Assembly (NCBI RefSeq): GCF_011927945.1
Contig: NZ_JAATJM010000001.1
Coordinates: forward strand, 753,501-817,500
Source: Brevundimonas alba
Lineage (GTDB): Bacteria; Pseudomonadota; Alphaproteobacteria; Caulobacterales; Caulobacteraceae
Length of the DNA stretch: 64,000 bases
Direction of reading: 5' to 3'
The position numbers and the translations under genes were made by a program. Below the pieces are notes generated by a model. It had not been told where the DNA came from and ran no database searches. It saw only the letters and a list, made by a program, of their open reading frames with translations. This document shows, one piece after another, positions 27,277 to 36,620 of the stretch (its first letter is position 1; each line of letters starts with the position of its first letter).

Positions 27277-28155
27277 ATGACCACGATCCGATCAGTCGCC
27301 ATCGTCGGCGCAGGCCAGATGGGGGCCGGCATCGCCCAGGCCGTCGCCGCCGGCGGCTATGACGTGCTGCTGCACGACGCCGCGCCGGAACGGGTCCCGC
27401 AGGCCCAGGGCGCCATCGCCGCCAGCCTGTCGCGTCAGGTGACGCGCGGACTGACCACTCAGGCCGAGGCCGACGCCGCCCTCGCCCGGATCACCGCCGC
27501 GAAATCACTGGCCGAGGCCGCGAAGGCCGATCTGGTCATCGAGGCTGCGGTCGAGGACGAGGCGGTCAAGAAGGCCATCCTCGCCGATCTGGTCCCGCAT
27601 CTGGGGCCGCAAACCCTACTGGCGTCGAACACCTCCTCGATTTCCATCACCCGGCTGGCCTCGGCGACGGACCGGCCCGACCGGTTCATCGGCCTGCATT
27701 TCATGAAGCCGGCGCCGGTGATGAAGCTGGTCGAGATCATCCGCGGCATCGCCACCTCGGCCGAGACCTATGACACGGCCGTGGCCTTCGCCGAGTCGCT
27801 GGGCAAGACCACGACCAACGCCGAGGACTTCCCCGCCTTCATCGTCAACCGCATCCTGGTGCCGATGATCAACGAGGCGATCTACACCCTGTACGAAGGG
27901 GTCGGGAACGTCGCCTCGATCGACAAGGCGCTGAAGCTGGGCGCCAACCATCCGATGGGGCCGCTGGAGCTGGCGGACTTCATGGGGCTGGACGTGGTGC
28001 TGGCCATTATGAACGTGCTCTACGAGGGGCTGGCCGACAGCAAATACCGGCCCTGCCCGCTGCTGGTGAAATACGTCGAGGCCGGGTGGCTGGGACGCAA
28101 GTCCGGGCGCGGCTTCTACGACTATTCCGGCGACACGCCGGCGCCGACCCGATGA
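27277..28155 (+). CDS. 3-hydroxybutyryl-CoA dehydrogenase (3-hydroxyacyl-CoA dehydrogenase)
   Basis: A 292-residue dehydrogenase. The NAD-binding loop is GAGQMGAG near the N-terminus; DLVIEAAVED and LASNTSSISITRLAS follow, then the catalytic histidine region RFIGLHFMKPAPVMKLVEII, and the C-terminal dimerisation domain with NRILVPMINEAIYTLYEGVG and HPMGPLELADFMGLDV. It interconverts 3-hydroxybutyryl-CoA and acetoacetyl-CoA, a step downstream of crotonyl-CoA and linked to butanoate and PHB turnover; phaZ and gcdH in the same window make that sensible. ATG at 27277; a longer in-frame start at 27199 lacks support. It overlaps the next gene by four bases. Confidence 0.93.
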   Translation: MTTIRSVAIVGAGQMGAGIAQAVAAGGYDVLLHDAAPERVPQAQGAIAASLSRQVTRGLTTQAEADAALARITAAKSLAEAAKADLVIEAAVEDEAVKKAILADLVPHLGPQTLLASNTSSISITRLASATDRPDRFIGLHFMKPAPVMKLVEIIRGIATSAETYDTAVAFAESLGKTTTNAEDFPAFIVNRILVPMINEAIYTLYEGVGNVASIDKALKLGANHPMGPLELADFMGLDVVLAIMNVLYEGLADSKYRPCPLLVKYVEAGWLGRKSGRGFYDYSGDTPAPTR

Positions 28156-28733
28156 TCGGCGGCAAGCTTCCCCCGCTGGAGCGGCCCGAGGACTTCCCGG
28201 GCCAGACGCGCGTGGCATGGCGGCGCGAGCCGTACCGGATCGTGCTGGCCTCGGTGCTCGGGGCCCTGTGGCCGCCGCTGATCGCGACCCTGCCGATCTG
28301 GCCGCCCAGCAACTGGATGCCGGGACTGGAGATGGACTGGCGGCTCGGCGTGCTGCTGCTGGGCCTGCTGGCGGTCCCCGGCGGCCTGTGGCTGCTGGAC
28401 AAGGAGCGCAAGCGGACGGGGCGGCCGGCGACGCGGCTGGGCGTAATCTGGCGCTTCATGTTCTACGGCGGCCTGCTGGCGGCGGCGCTGGGCGCACTGT
28501 TCGCCATCATCCAGTCGGTGCTGCAGTGGCTGCACGCCGCCAACGTCGGCGAGGCGATCGGCGGCAGCGAGACCTCGCTGCTGATCTACGGCGTCGGCGG
28601 CCTGTCAATCGCGGTGCTGGTGGGTGTCAGCTATGCGCTGTGGGCGGGGCTGTGCGCCGCCTTCATCGCCTTCCGTCCGCAGCCGGAGGTGCGCGACCGT
28701 CTCGGCCTGATGGGCCAGCGCGAGGCCGACTGA
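28152..28733 (+). CDS. hypothetical multipass membrane protein
   Basis: A 193-residue protein with about four membrane helices (near residues 27-48, 62-82, 100-125 and 145-172) separated by basic loops (DKERKRTGRPATRLG). The N-terminal 25 residues are Pro- and Arg-rich and soluble. No family recognised. Its ATG lies inside the stop of the hydroxyacyl-CoA dehydrogenase gene, so the two are translationally coupled, though the functional link is unclear. Confidence 0.7.
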   Translation: MIGGKLPPLERPEDFPGQTRVAWRREPYRIVLASVLGALWPPLIATLPIWPPSNWMPGLEMDWRLGVLLLGLLAVPGGLWLLDKERKRTGRPATRLGVIWRFMFYGGLLAAALGALFAIIQSVLQWLHAANVGEAIGGSETSLLIYGVGGLSIAVLVGVSYALWAGLCAAFIAFRPQPEVRDRLGLMGQREAD

Positions 28734-28823
28734 ACCAGCCGGCGCCATTACGCCGAATTTAGTATCTGCGGCGACCGCAGCGTGTAAAGCTTCCTTGTCC
28801 ATAGCCACGCGGGGGGAAACGCC

Positions 28824-30092
28824 ATGGCCGCAGCCGAGATGACTCAGACGCAGCCGGCGCTTGCCCCGGTCGCGCCCAAGGACCGCATCTTCAATCTGGA
28901 CATGCTGAGGGGCTGGGCGATCCTCGGGATCCTCGCGGTCAACGCCATGGCCTTCGCCTGGCCGATCTCGGCCGAGATGGGCGGAGCCAAACCCTTTGCG
29001 ATGGAGGGGGCGAACCTGGTCGGCCACTGGGTCACCGACGTCTTCTTCGCCGACAAGTTCCGCACCCTGTTCACGATGCTGTTCGGCGTCTCGGTCTTCC
29101 TCGTCGGCGGCGAGCGCAGCGACGCGGCGCGCGGCAAGCTGTTGCGGCGTCGCCTGTTGTGGCTGGGCGTCTTCGGCCTGATCCACGGGCTGGCCTTCTG
29201 GTACGGCGACATCCTGCTGCACTACGCCTACTGCGGATTCCTGGTGATGCTGGTGCGGTCATGGCCGGCGAAGCGGCTGCTGTGGGTCGGCGGACTGATC
29301 ACCGCCATGTGGGCCATCATCGCCGTCGCCGTGCCGGTCCTGGGACCGATGGTGATGGCGTCGATGGGTCCGGAGTTCCAGGCGCAGTTCAAGGCCAATC
29401 AGCCCAAGGTCTCGACAGACGAAATTATGGCGACGGTCGAGCTGTTCCGCTCCGGCTATGTCCCGGCGATGATGGAGAACGCCAAGGGCTGGGCCATGGT
29501 GCAGTTCTTCAGCCTGTTCCTGATCCCGATCTCGGTCCCGCTGATGATGCTGGGTCTGGGGCTGTTCAAGTCGGGCTATCTGTTCGGCCGTTCGCCGGCG
29601 TGGATCTACGTGCTGGTCGCGGCGTTCGGCGCGGCCAATCTGGCCCTGTTCGGCTACTACGCCTGGACCGAACTCAATGGCGGCGCCCTGCCGCTGGAGG
29701 GGCTGGACAGCGCGCTCGGCGGCGCCGCGCCGCTGATCACCCTCGGCTACGTCAGCGCGCTGATCCTGCTGACGCGGTTCGGGCTGAAGATGATCACCTC
29801 CGTGCTGGTCCCGGTCGGTCGGATGGCCTTCACCAACTACCTGACCCAGACCCTGATCATGACCTCCCTGTTCTACATGCCCTGGGGGCCGCTGTGGTTC
29901 GGGACCATGGGCCCTGGCGCCCTGTGGGGCGTGGTCGGCGCCATCTGGATCGTGCAGCTGATCTGGTCGCCGCTGTGGCTGTCCGTCTTCCAGATGGGCC
30001 CGCTGGAGTGGGTTTGGCGCTGCCTGACCTACGGACGGATGGTTCCGATCCGCAAGACGGCGGCGGTCCGCGCCGATCCGGTGTCGGTCTGA
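28824..30092 (+). CDS. DUF418 domain-containing membrane protein
   Basis: A 422-residue inner-membrane protein with about nine or ten hydrophobic helices. Family marks are the opening DRIFNLDMLRGWAILGILAVN, FRTLFTMLFGVSVFLVGG, and the C-terminal DUF418 block with GRMAFTNYLTQTLI and GPLEWVWRCLTYGRMVPI. The family (YeiB-like) is of unknown function, possibly a transport or acyl-transfer role. GGGGGGAAACGCC precedes the ATG. It is followed 69 bases later by hisS. Confidence 0.88.
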   Translation: MAAAEMTQTQPALAPVAPKDRIFNLDMLRGWAILGILAVNAMAFAWPISAEMGGAKPFAMEGANLVGHWVTDVFFADKFRTLFTMLFGVSVFLVGGERSDAARGKLLRRRLLWLGVFGLIHGLAFWYGDILLHYAYCGFLVMLVRSWPAKRLLWVGGLITAMWAIIAVAVPVLGPMVMASMGPEFQAQFKANQPKVSTDEIMATVELFRSGYVPAMMENAKGWAMVQFFSLFLIPISVPLMMLGLGLFKSGYLFGRSPAWIYVLVAAFGAANLALFGYYAWTELNGGALPLEGLDSALGGAAPLITLGYVSALILLTRFGLKMITSVLVPVGRMAFTNYLTQTLIMTSLFYMPWGPLWFGTMGPGALWGVVGAIWIVQLIWSPLWLSVFQMGPLEWVWRCLTYGRMVPIRKTAAVRADPVSV

Positions 30093-30161
30093 CGTCTGGC
30101 GGGGTCGGGGCGCGATCGCCGCCCCTCGACCCTCGCCTCCCGCTCATCTAGGAAGCGCGGC

Positions 30162-31667
30162 ATGACCGACGCGCCCATCCGCCCTGAAGCCCGCAGCCCC
30201 CGGGGGTTCGCCGACCGCCGCGGCCGCGACCTGATCGCCGAGCGCCGGCTGGTGACGCGGGTGTCCGCCGTCTACGAGCGCTGGGGCTTCGAGCCGCTGG
30301 ACACGGGCGCCTTCGAATATGCCGACGCCCTCGGCAAATTCCTGCCGGACGCCGACCGCCCGAACGAGGGCGTCTTCGCCCTGCAGGACGATCCCGACGA
30401 AGAGGGCAATGGCGAGTGGATGGCGCTGCGCTACGACCTGACCGCGCCTCTCGCGCGGTTCGCGGCGCAGAACTGGGAGACCCTGCCCAAGCCGTTCCGG
30501 CGCTACGCCTTCGGCCCGGTGTGGCGCAACGAGAAGCCCGGCCCCGGCCGCTTCCGCGAGTTCGTGCAGTGCGACGCTGATACGGTCGGTTCAGATCGCC
30601 CGGAGGCCGACGCCGAGATCATCGCCATGGCCTGCGAGGGTCTGCAGTCGGCGGGTCTGGCGAGTGATCAGGCCGTGATCCGGGTGTCAAACCGCAAGCT
30701 GTTCGACGGCCTGTTCGAGGCCGGCGGGGTCGAGGATGCGGGCCAGAAGCTGACCGCGCTCCGGGCCATCGACAAATATGACCGGTTGGGCTGGGAGGGC
30801 GTGGTCGCCCTGCTGGGCGAAGGGCGGCTGGACGAGTCCGGCGACTATACCAAGGGGGCCCAGCTGCCGCCGAAGGTGATCGCCGCCATCGAGGGCTTCC
30901 TCGCCTCGGCCAACAGTTCCGATCTGTCGCGCGCCGACACCCTGAAGGCCGTGTCCCTGTCCGGCAGCATCGGCGTGATCGGCGAGAGCGCCCTGAATGA
31001 GCTGGCCGCGATCGACGCGGCGCTCAACGCCATGAAGGTCGATCAGGCCTCGGTCCGGTTTGATCCGACCATCGTGCGCGGGCTGGAATACTATACGGGC
31101 GCGGTGTTCGAGGCCGAGCTGCTGCTGGAGACGACCGACGACAAGGGCCGGGCCGTGCGCTTCGGCTCCATCGGTGGCGGCGGGCGCTACGACGATCTCG
31201 TGGCCCGGTTCACAGGCGAGCGGCTACCGGCGACCGGCTTCTCGTTCGGCGTGTCGCGGCTGGCCTCGGCCCTGCGCGCGGCCGGACGGGGCGGCGAGGA
31301 CGCGGTGCGCGGGCCGGTGGTCGTGATCGTCTTCTCCGAAGCCGACATGCAGCACTACCTCGACGCCGTGTCCGAACTGCGCAGCGCCGGCATCGCGGCC
31401 GAGCTCTACCTCGGCCGGGCCGGGATGAAGGCGCAGATGAAATACGCCGACCGGCGCGGCGCCCCGGCCGTGGTGATCCTCGGCGGGGACGAAATCGCCG
31501 CGGGTCAGGTGACGGTGAAGGACCTCGACGCCGGCCGCGCGCTGGCCGCCGGCATTTCCGACAACGAGGCCTGGAAGGCCGAGCGTCCCGGGCAGGTCGT
31601 CGCCGCGCGGGCGGACCTGGTCGCCACCATCCGGCGGATCGTGGATGCTCCGCACACGGACGCGTGA
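30162..31667 (+). CDS. hisS: histidyl-tRNA synthetase
   Basis: A 501-residue class II synthetase, the long alphaproteobacterial type. Motif 2 is FRRYAFGPVWRNEKPGPGRF followed by REFVQCDAD; the histidine-specific motif is GLEYYTGAVFE, with GGGGRYDDLV and a motif 3-like TGFSFGVSRLASAL. A C-terminal anticodon-binding domain is present (VVIVFSEADMQHYLDAVSELR and the KYADRRGAPAVVILGGDE stretch), which separates it from the truncated HisZ paralogue that lacks this domain. It charges tRNA-His with histidine. The 69-base leader is too short for a T-box. Confidence 0.93.
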   Translation: MTDAPIRPEARSPRGFADRRGRDLIAERRLVTRVSAVYERWGFEPLDTGAFEYADALGKFLPDADRPNEGVFALQDDPDEEGNGEWMALRYDLTAPLARFAAQNWETLPKPFRRYAFGPVWRNEKPGPGRFREFVQCDADTVGSDRPEADAEIIAMACEGLQSAGLASDQAVIRVSNRKLFDGLFEAGGVEDAGQKLTALRAIDKYDRLGWEGVVALLGEGRLDESGDYTKGAQLPPKVIAAIEGFLASANSSDLSRADTLKAVSLSGSIGVIGESALNELAAIDAALNAMKVDQASVRFDPTIVRGLEYYTGAVFEAELLLETTDDKGRAVRFGSIGGGGRYDDLVARFTGERLPATGFSFGVSRLASALRAAGRGGEDAVRGPVVVIVFSEADMQHYLDAVSELRSAGIAAELYLGRAGMKAQMKYADRRGAPAVVILGGDEIAAGQVTVKDLDAGRALAAGISDNEAWKAERPGQVVAARADLVATIRRIVDAPHTDA

Positions 31668-31682
31668 CTTATCATTGATAAG
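31668..31682. promoter_or_regulatory. perfect 15-bp palindrome after hisS, candidate operator
   Basis: CTTATCATTGATAAG is a perfect inverted repeat with 7-base arms around a central T, directly after the hisS stop codon and upstream of the candidate small RNA. It has no T-run, so it is not a terminator. It shares the CTT-N2-CATTG-N2-AAG frame with the palindrome at 38521-38535. Confidence 0.35.
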
Positions 31683-31744
31683 GCATGAAATTCAGACGTT
31701 TCGGCTGCGACTTCATTGACTTGGCCGCTGGAATGTCGTCATTC

Positions 31745-31870
31745 TGAGGTCACTCGAGAGCCGCCGCGTTTCGACGCAGCAGCCTTTCGGAGGCGTTTCG
31801 GGGAGGAAACGTCCGCTCCGTAGAGAGCGAAAGAAGCCCGCCGCGATGTATCCCCCGCGGCGGGCTTTTT
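31745..31870 (+). ncRNA. candidate small RNA ending in a strong terminator
   Basis: Between hisS and a convergent gene lies a run of consecutive stems: GCCT-TTCGG-AGGC, then CGTTTC-GGGGAG-GAAACG, then CGCTC-CGTAGA-GAGCG, then the terminator stem at 31836-31870. There is no reading frame. Two loops expose GGAGG/GGGGAG, a purine-rich motif. A weak promoter-like TTGACT (31716-31721) lies upstream. It could be a small regulatory RNA or merely the structured 3' untranslated region of hisS; the start is not determinable. Confidence 0.3.
31836..31870 (+). terminator. strong intrinsic terminator, bidirectional
   Basis: A perfect 10-base stem GCCCGCCGCG/CGCGGCGGGC with a 10-base loop followed by TTTTT on the plus strand. 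On the minus strand it is followed by CTTCTTTC, so it can also serve the convergent DUF6894 gene, whose stop is 23 bases away. Confidence 0.8.
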
Positions 31871-31892
31871 CGTGCCCGCCGCCCGGGCGGGC

Positions 31893-32153
31893 TCAGCTCT
31901 CCGGCGGCACGTCGGCGAGCGGCTCCGGATCCACGACCGCCATCGTCATCAGCACCGCCACCAGCCGCCCGGTCTCGTCCTTGACGCTGACCGAAAACGA
32001 TTTCTGATCCCAGAACTCGACCGCCCGGCTGGGCAGCATCTCCGTCAGTATGTCGAGGGCGACGGTCCTGGCGGCGTCGAGGTCGGGAAGCTCCTCGCCG
32101 TGCCGGTCGCGAAAGGGCGTGCCGTCCGCCGCATGGAAGTGGAAGCGGGTCAT
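31893..32153 (-). CDS. DUF6894 family protein
   Basis: An 86-residue protein that matches the DUF6894 pattern: TRFHFHAADGTPFRDRHGEE at the start, then ELPDLDAARTVALDIL and a strand segment SFSVSVKDETGRLVAVLM. These small proteins are common in alphaproteobacteria and have no known function. ATG at 32153. It is monocistronic, bounded by the bidirectional terminator on one side and the M13 peptidase terminator on the other. Confidence 0.72.
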   Translation of the reverse strand: MTRFHFHAADGTPFRDRHGEELPDLDAARTVALDILTEMLPSRAVEFWDQKSFSVSVKDETGRLVAVLMTMAVVDPEPLADVPPES

Positions 32154-32233
32154 GTCGCCCCAACCCTTCGGTCCGGCGCCGTGTTCCTGAGCCGCAAAGC
32201 CGACACAAGGTCAGCCGCGAGCCTTCGCCAACG

Positions 32234-32266
32234 AAAAAGGGCCGGAGCGTCGCCGCCCCGGCCCTT
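32234..32266 (-). terminator. intrinsic terminator of the M13 peptidase gene
   Basis: On the minus strand AAGGGCCGG, a 12-base GC-rich loop, CCGGCCCTT and TTT form a perfect 9-base stem with a five-T run, about 20 bases after the peptidase stop codon. A textbook intrinsic terminator. Confidence 0.78.
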
Positions 32267-32287
32267 CCCGTTTGCTGGACCCGCCGC

Positions 32288-34429
32288 TTACCAGATGCGG
32301 ACGCGGTCGGCCGGCGCGAGGTAGTATTTCGAGCCGGGCTGGACGTCGAAGGCTTCGTACCAGGCGTCCACGTTCCGCAACGGGCCGATGACGCGGAACT
32401 CGGCAGGGCTGTGCGGGTCAGTGGCGATCTGGTTGATCAGGGCGTCCTCGCGGTATTTCGACTGCCAGACCTGGGCCCAGCCGTAGAAGAAGCGCTGGTC
32501 GCCGGTCGTGCCGTCGATCACCGGAGCCGGCTGGCCGTTCAGCGACAGGTGATAGGCCTCGAGGCCCACCGCCGTGCCGCCGGCGTCGCCGATGTTCTCG
32601 CCCATGGTCAGACCGCCCTGGACCGGGTGGCCCGGGATCGGCTCGAACTCGTCGTACTGGGCGCCGAGGCGGGTGGTCAGGGCCTGGAAATTGGCCTTGT
32701 CCGCGTCGGTCCACCAGTTGCGCAGGACGCCGTCGCCGTCCGACTTGGAGCCCTGGTCGTCGAAGCCGTGGCCGATCTCGTGGCCGATGACGCCGCCGAT
32801 GCCGCCGTAGTTGACGGCCGGGTCCGCGTCCGGATCGAAGAACGGCGGCTGCAGGATCGCGGCCGGGAAGACGATCTCGTTATTGGTCGAGTTGTAGTAG
32901 GCGTTCACCGTCTGCGGGGTCATGCCCCACTCGTCCTTGTCGACCGGCTGGTTCAGGCGGTTGAGCTGGTAGTTCCACTGGAACAGGCCCGCACGCTCGG
33001 CATTGCCGAACAGGTCGTCGGGGCGGACCTCAAGGGCGGAGTAGTCGCGCCACTTGTTCGGGTAGCCGATCTTGACCGTGAACTTGCGCAGCTTCTCCTG
33101 GGCGGCCGCCTTGGTGTCGGCGCCCATCCAGGTGAGGTTGTCGATCCGGTGCGAAAGGGCGGTGCGCAGGTTGGCGACCAGCTCTTCCATCTTGGCCTTG
33201 GACTCGGCGGGGAAGTATTCGTCCACATACTGGCGGCCGACGGCCTCGCCCAGCATGCCCTCGGCGAAGCTGATGCCGCGCTTGTCGCGGGGACGCTGCA
33301 TCGGCTGGCCGTTCAGGTCCCGCGAGCGGAACTCCCACTGGGCGTCGGCGAAGCGGCGCGACAGGCGCGGAGCTGCGTCGTCCGCGGTGTGGAAGGCCTG
33401 CCAGGCCTGAATGACCTCGATCGGGGTCTCGGCGTAGATCGCCGCGATCTTCGGCATGGCCGTGTCCTGACGGACGATCAGGCGCGGGACTTCGCCGACG
33501 CCGACGGCGTTGTAATAGTCCTGCCACGGGAAGCCGGGCGCCTCCGCGGCCAGCTGGGCGATGGTGTATTCGTTGTAGGTCTCGTCGCGGTTGCGGTTCT
33601 GGATCGGGGTCCAGTGCGCCTCGGCGATGCGGTTTTCGAAGGCCACAATGGCGTCCGCGCTGGCGGCCGGGCTTTCCCAGCCGATCATCTCCAGCATACG
33701 CTCAACATAGGCGCGGTAGAGCGTCTTCTTCTGGGCGAAACGCTCGTCCAGATAGTAGTCGCGGTTGGGCAGGCCGAGGCCGCCCTGGCCGGTCGAGACG
33801 ACGTAGCGGGTCGGCGCCTTCTGGTCGGTCGAGATACCGGTGCCGAAGATCGAGGCGCCGAGGCGGCCCTGGGTCTCGCCCATGTAGACCGCGGCCTTGT
33901 CATGGGTGTCGGCGGCGCGGATGGCGGCGAGGTAGGGCTGCAGCGGCTGGGCGTCGAGCGCCTCGATGCGGGCCTCGTCCATATAGGAGCGGTAGGCGTC
34001 GGCGATCTTCTGCTCGTCCGAGCCGGCAGCCAGGTCGGTGCGGGCCGCGAGGGCGTCGATCATCACCTTGACGCGGTTGTCGGACAGTTCGCGCAGCAGG
34101 TTGAACGAGCCGTAGCTGGTGCGGTCCGACGGGATCTGAAGATTGTCCAGGGCCGTGCCGTTGGCGTAACGGAAGAAGCTGTCGCCCGGCGCCACCGAGG
34201 TGTCGCGGCCGGCCAGATCGAAGCCCCAGGTTCCGTACTTCGGCGCGTCGACGCCCTGGTAACCCATGACGGTCGCGCCGTCGGCGGGGGTCTGGAACAG
34301 TTCGAAGACGGTGCAGCTCTCGTCGACGCAGGCGTGGTCATGCCCGTCGTCCGAGAAATGCTGGGCCAGCGCGGGCGCGGCGGGCAGGAGCAGGGCGCCG
34401 ACGGCGGCGCCGATGAGCAGCTTCTTCAT
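32288..34429 (-). CDS. M13 family metallopeptidase (neprilysin/PepO-like), exported
   Basis: A 713-residue zinc peptidase. A signal peptide (MKKLLIGAAVGALLLPAAPALA) sends it out of the cytoplasm. The N-terminal domain includes DTSVAPGDSFFRYANG. The catalytic site is GHEIGHGFD with zinc ligands His550 and His554 and Glu551, and the third zinc ligand and active-site Asp in GENIGDAGG. NAYYNSTNNEIVFPAAILQP lies before it, and the C-terminus PGSKYYLAPADRVRIW keeps the usual end in tryptophan. It cleaves small peptides in the periplasm. ATG at 34429 is chosen because only this start gives a signal peptide; the in-frame extension upstream is not protein-like. Confidence 0.94.
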   Translation of the reverse strand: MKKLLIGAAVGALLLPAAPALAQHFSDDGHDHACVDESCTVFELFQTPADGATVMGYQGVDAPKYGTWGFDLAGRDTSVAPGDSFFRYANGTALDNLQIPSDRTSYGSFNLLRELSDNRVKVMIDALAARTDLAAGSDEQKIADAYRSYMDEARIEALDAQPLQPYLAAIRAADTHDKAAVYMGETQGRLGASIFGTGISTDQKAPTRYVVSTGQGGLGLPNRDYYLDERFAQKKTLYRAYVERMLEMIGWESPAASADAIVAFENRIAEAHWTPIQNRNRDETYNEYTIAQLAAEAPGFPWQDYYNAVGVGEVPRLIVRQDTAMPKIAAIYAETPIEVIQAWQAFHTADDAAPRLSRRFADAQWEFRSRDLNGQPMQRPRDKRGISFAEGMLGEAVGRQYVDEYFPAESKAKMEELVANLRTALSHRIDNLTWMGADTKAAAQEKLRKFTVKIGYPNKWRDYSALEVRPDDLFGNAERAGLFQWNYQLNRLNQPVDKDEWGMTPQTVNAYYNSTNNEIVFPAAILQPPFFDPDADPAVNYGGIGGVIGHEIGHGFDDQGSKSDGDGVLRNWWTDADKANFQALTTRLGAQYDEFEPIPGHPVQGGLTMGENIGDAGGTAVGLEAYHLSLNGQPAPVIDGTTGDQRFFYGWAQVWQSKYREDALINQIATDPHSPAEFRVIGPLRNVDAWYEAFDVQPGSKYYLAPADRVRIW

Positions 34430-34582
34430 GTGGGTTTCCCTCGACTTGACTTCGCTTTCCGGAAGGTCGGCGGCGACCCTACGCGCGCGAGGAAACCTGT
34501 CGCCTGAATTTTTTGTCATCAAGCGACGGAATCGCGGACAGCAGGGCGTTTCAGCCTGTAGGCTGAACAATATGGAGGGCGG

Positions 34583-36409
34583 ATGACGGGTCACGGCGGC
34601 GCGGGCGGCGAATACAAGGATCTGGTGGTTTTCCTGGCCGCGGCGGGCGTCATGGTGCCCCTGTTCAACCGTCTCAGGATCAGCCCGATTCTCGGCTTTC
34701 TCGCCGCGGGCGTGCTGCTCGGACCCGATGGGCTGGCGCGGCTGGCCGACACCGCCCCCTGGCTGTCCTGGCTGACCATTTCCGACGCCGGCCAGATCCG
34801 CTCCCTGTCGGAACTGGGCGTCGCCTTCCTGCTGTTCATGATCGGCCTCGAGCTGTCGTGGGAACGGCTCAAGTCGATGCGGAAGCTCGTGTTCGGCCTC
34901 GGCCTGACCCAGGTCGCGGTCTGCACCGTGGTGCTGGCGGCGCTCTTCATGCTCATGGGCCAGACGCTGGTGTCCGCGGCGGTGCTGGGCATGGGACTGG
35001 CCTTGTCCTCGACCGCGGTCGTCATGCCCGTGCTGGCCGAGCGGGGCCGGGTCCAGACCACCTCCGGCCGGGCGACCTTCGCGGTCCTACTGGCGCAGGA
35101 TCTCGCCGTCGCGCCCATCCTGATCACCGTCACCGTGCTGGCGGCGCTGGCCGAGAGCGGCGGCGACATCGACGCGGGTACGCTGAGGGCCGCCCTACTG
35201 ACGCTGGTGCCGGCCGCGATCGGCCTGGCGCTGCTGGTAGGCCTCGGCCGGCTGGTATTGCGGCCGATGTTCCGCTCCGTGGCCAAGGCCAAGGCCCGCG
35301 GTCAGGGGCAGGAGATGTTCGTCGCGGCCAGCCTGCTGGTCGTCGTCGGCGCGGGTCTGGCGGCGCAGGCGGCGGGCCTGTCGATGAGCCTGGGCGCCCT
35401 GATCGCCGGCCTGCTGCTGGCGGAGACCGAGTTCCGGCGCGAGGTCGAGCTGTCGATCGAGCCGTTCAAGGGGCTGCTGCTGGGCGTCTTCTTCGTCGGC
35501 GTCGGCATCGGGCTGGACCTCGATGTGGTGGTCGCCGATCCGCTGGGCGTGTTCGGCCTCGCCGCCGCCCTGACGGCGGTGAAGGTGGCCATGATCTACG
35601 GCGCCGCGCGGCTGTGGGGCGTCAAGAACAAGGCGGCGATCGAGACGGCGCTGGTGCTGGGCCCGGCCGGCGAGTTCGCCTTCGTCATCCTCGGCGCGGG
35701 GCTGGTCGAGGGCATCGCCTCGCCCGCCTTTACCGGAACCGTCCTGGTCGCGGCGACCATCAGCATCTTCACCGTTCCGGCCATGGCTGTGCTGGCCGCG
35801 CGGCTGACGCGGGCGAAGTCCGCCGCGCCGGATCTGCCCGCCGATGCGATGGAGCCGACACCGGGCGACAAACAGGTGCTGATCGTCGGCTTCGGCCGGG
35901 TCGGCCGGCTGGTCGGCGAGATGCTGGCCGAGCACAATCAGGATTATCTGGCGCTCGACGCCAACGCCGCGACCGTGGCCAAGGGCCGGGCTGAGGGCGC
36001 CAACGTCTTCTACGGCGACGCCGGGCGCGCGGAGATGCTGCAGCTATGCGGGATCGACACGGCGCGGGCGGTGATCGTGACCATGGACGCGCCGGCCAAG
36101 GTCGACGAGGTGGTGCGCGCCGCGCGGGGGCTGAGGCCCGATCTGATCCTGATCGCCCGCGCCCGCGACGAACGCCACGCCGAGCGCCTCTATCAGCTTG
36201 GCGTCACCGACGCGGTGCCCGAGACGACGGAGGCGGCGCTGCAGCTGGCCGAGAACACCCTGGTCGATCTGGGCGTGCCAATGGGGCTGGTGCTGGCCTC
36301 GATCCACGAGCGTCGCGACCGCTTCCGCAGTCTGTTCCAGCAGGCCATGCCTGAGAGCCCCGGTCGGCCCAGACGCGTGCGCGCCCTGCGGTCCACAAGG
36401 CGGAGTTGA
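34583..36409 (+). CDS. CPA2 family cation:proton antiporter with RCK domain (KefB/KefC-like)
   Basis: A 608-residue membrane protein. About twelve helices span residues 10-405, with the family segments ISPILGFLAAGVLLGPDG, LLFMIGLELS, LSSTAVVMPVL and the ion-site region FAVLLAQDLAVAP. A C-terminal TrkA-N/RCK domain starts at about residue 430 (QVLIVGFGRVGRLVGEML, a nucleotide-binding loop; YGDAGRAEMLQLCGI). It exports potassium or exchanges cations for protons, gated by NAD(H) or glutathione adducts in E. coli relatives; no KefF/KefG partner is adjacent. It is divergent from the M13 peptidase gene. Confidence 0.92.
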   Translation: MTGHGGAGGEYKDLVVFLAAAGVMVPLFNRLRISPILGFLAAGVLLGPDGLARLADTAPWLSWLTISDAGQIRSLSELGVAFLLFMIGLELSWERLKSMRKLVFGLGLTQVAVCTVVLAALFMLMGQTLVSAAVLGMGLALSSTAVVMPVLAERGRVQTTSGRATFAVLLAQDLAVAPILITVTVLAALAESGGDIDAGTLRAALLTLVPAAIGLALLVGLGRLVLRPMFRSVAKAKARGQGQEMFVAASLLVVVGAGLAAQAAGLSMSLGALIAGLLLAETEFRREVELSIEPFKGLLLGVFFVGVGIGLDLDVVVADPLGVFGLAAALTAVKVAMIYGAARLWGVKNKAAIETALVLGPAGEFAFVILGAGLVEGIASPAFTGTVLVAATISIFTVPAMAVLAARLTRAKSAAPDLPADAMEPTPGDKQVLIVGFGRVGRLVGEMLAEHNQDYLALDANAATVAKGRAEGANVFYGDAGRAEMLQLCGIDTARAVIVTMDAPAKVDEVVRAARGLRPDLILIARARDERHAERLYQLGVTDAVPETTEAALQLAENTLVDLGVPMGLVLASIHERRDRFRSLFQQAMPESPGRPRRVRALRSTRRS

Positions 36410-36620
36410 TACGGTCAAGATGTCGCGGCGTTAACTGTCGGGGGCATCGCCGCGTTAATCTCCGCACCCCATTTTGGTCATCGTTGCGTGATGACTGCCC
36501 CCGTTGTCGAAAGATGACATTTCGGCGGAATCAGCATCGCCTGCCGCCTCCTCCCCATCGCTTCGGCGGTCAGTTATCGATCGGCGGGCGTAAGCCGCCG
36601 TCTAGTCGAGTACCTGTTTC

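Noticed and set aside
30093..30161. T-box leader for hisS
   Set aside because: The gap is 69 bases and has no specifier-loop or terminator/antiterminator structure; T-boxes are also not expected in this group.
36410..36620. CtrA binding site upstream of the TetR gene
   Set aside because: GTTAA sequences occur at 36432-36458 but their spacing does not fit TTAA-N7-TTAA.
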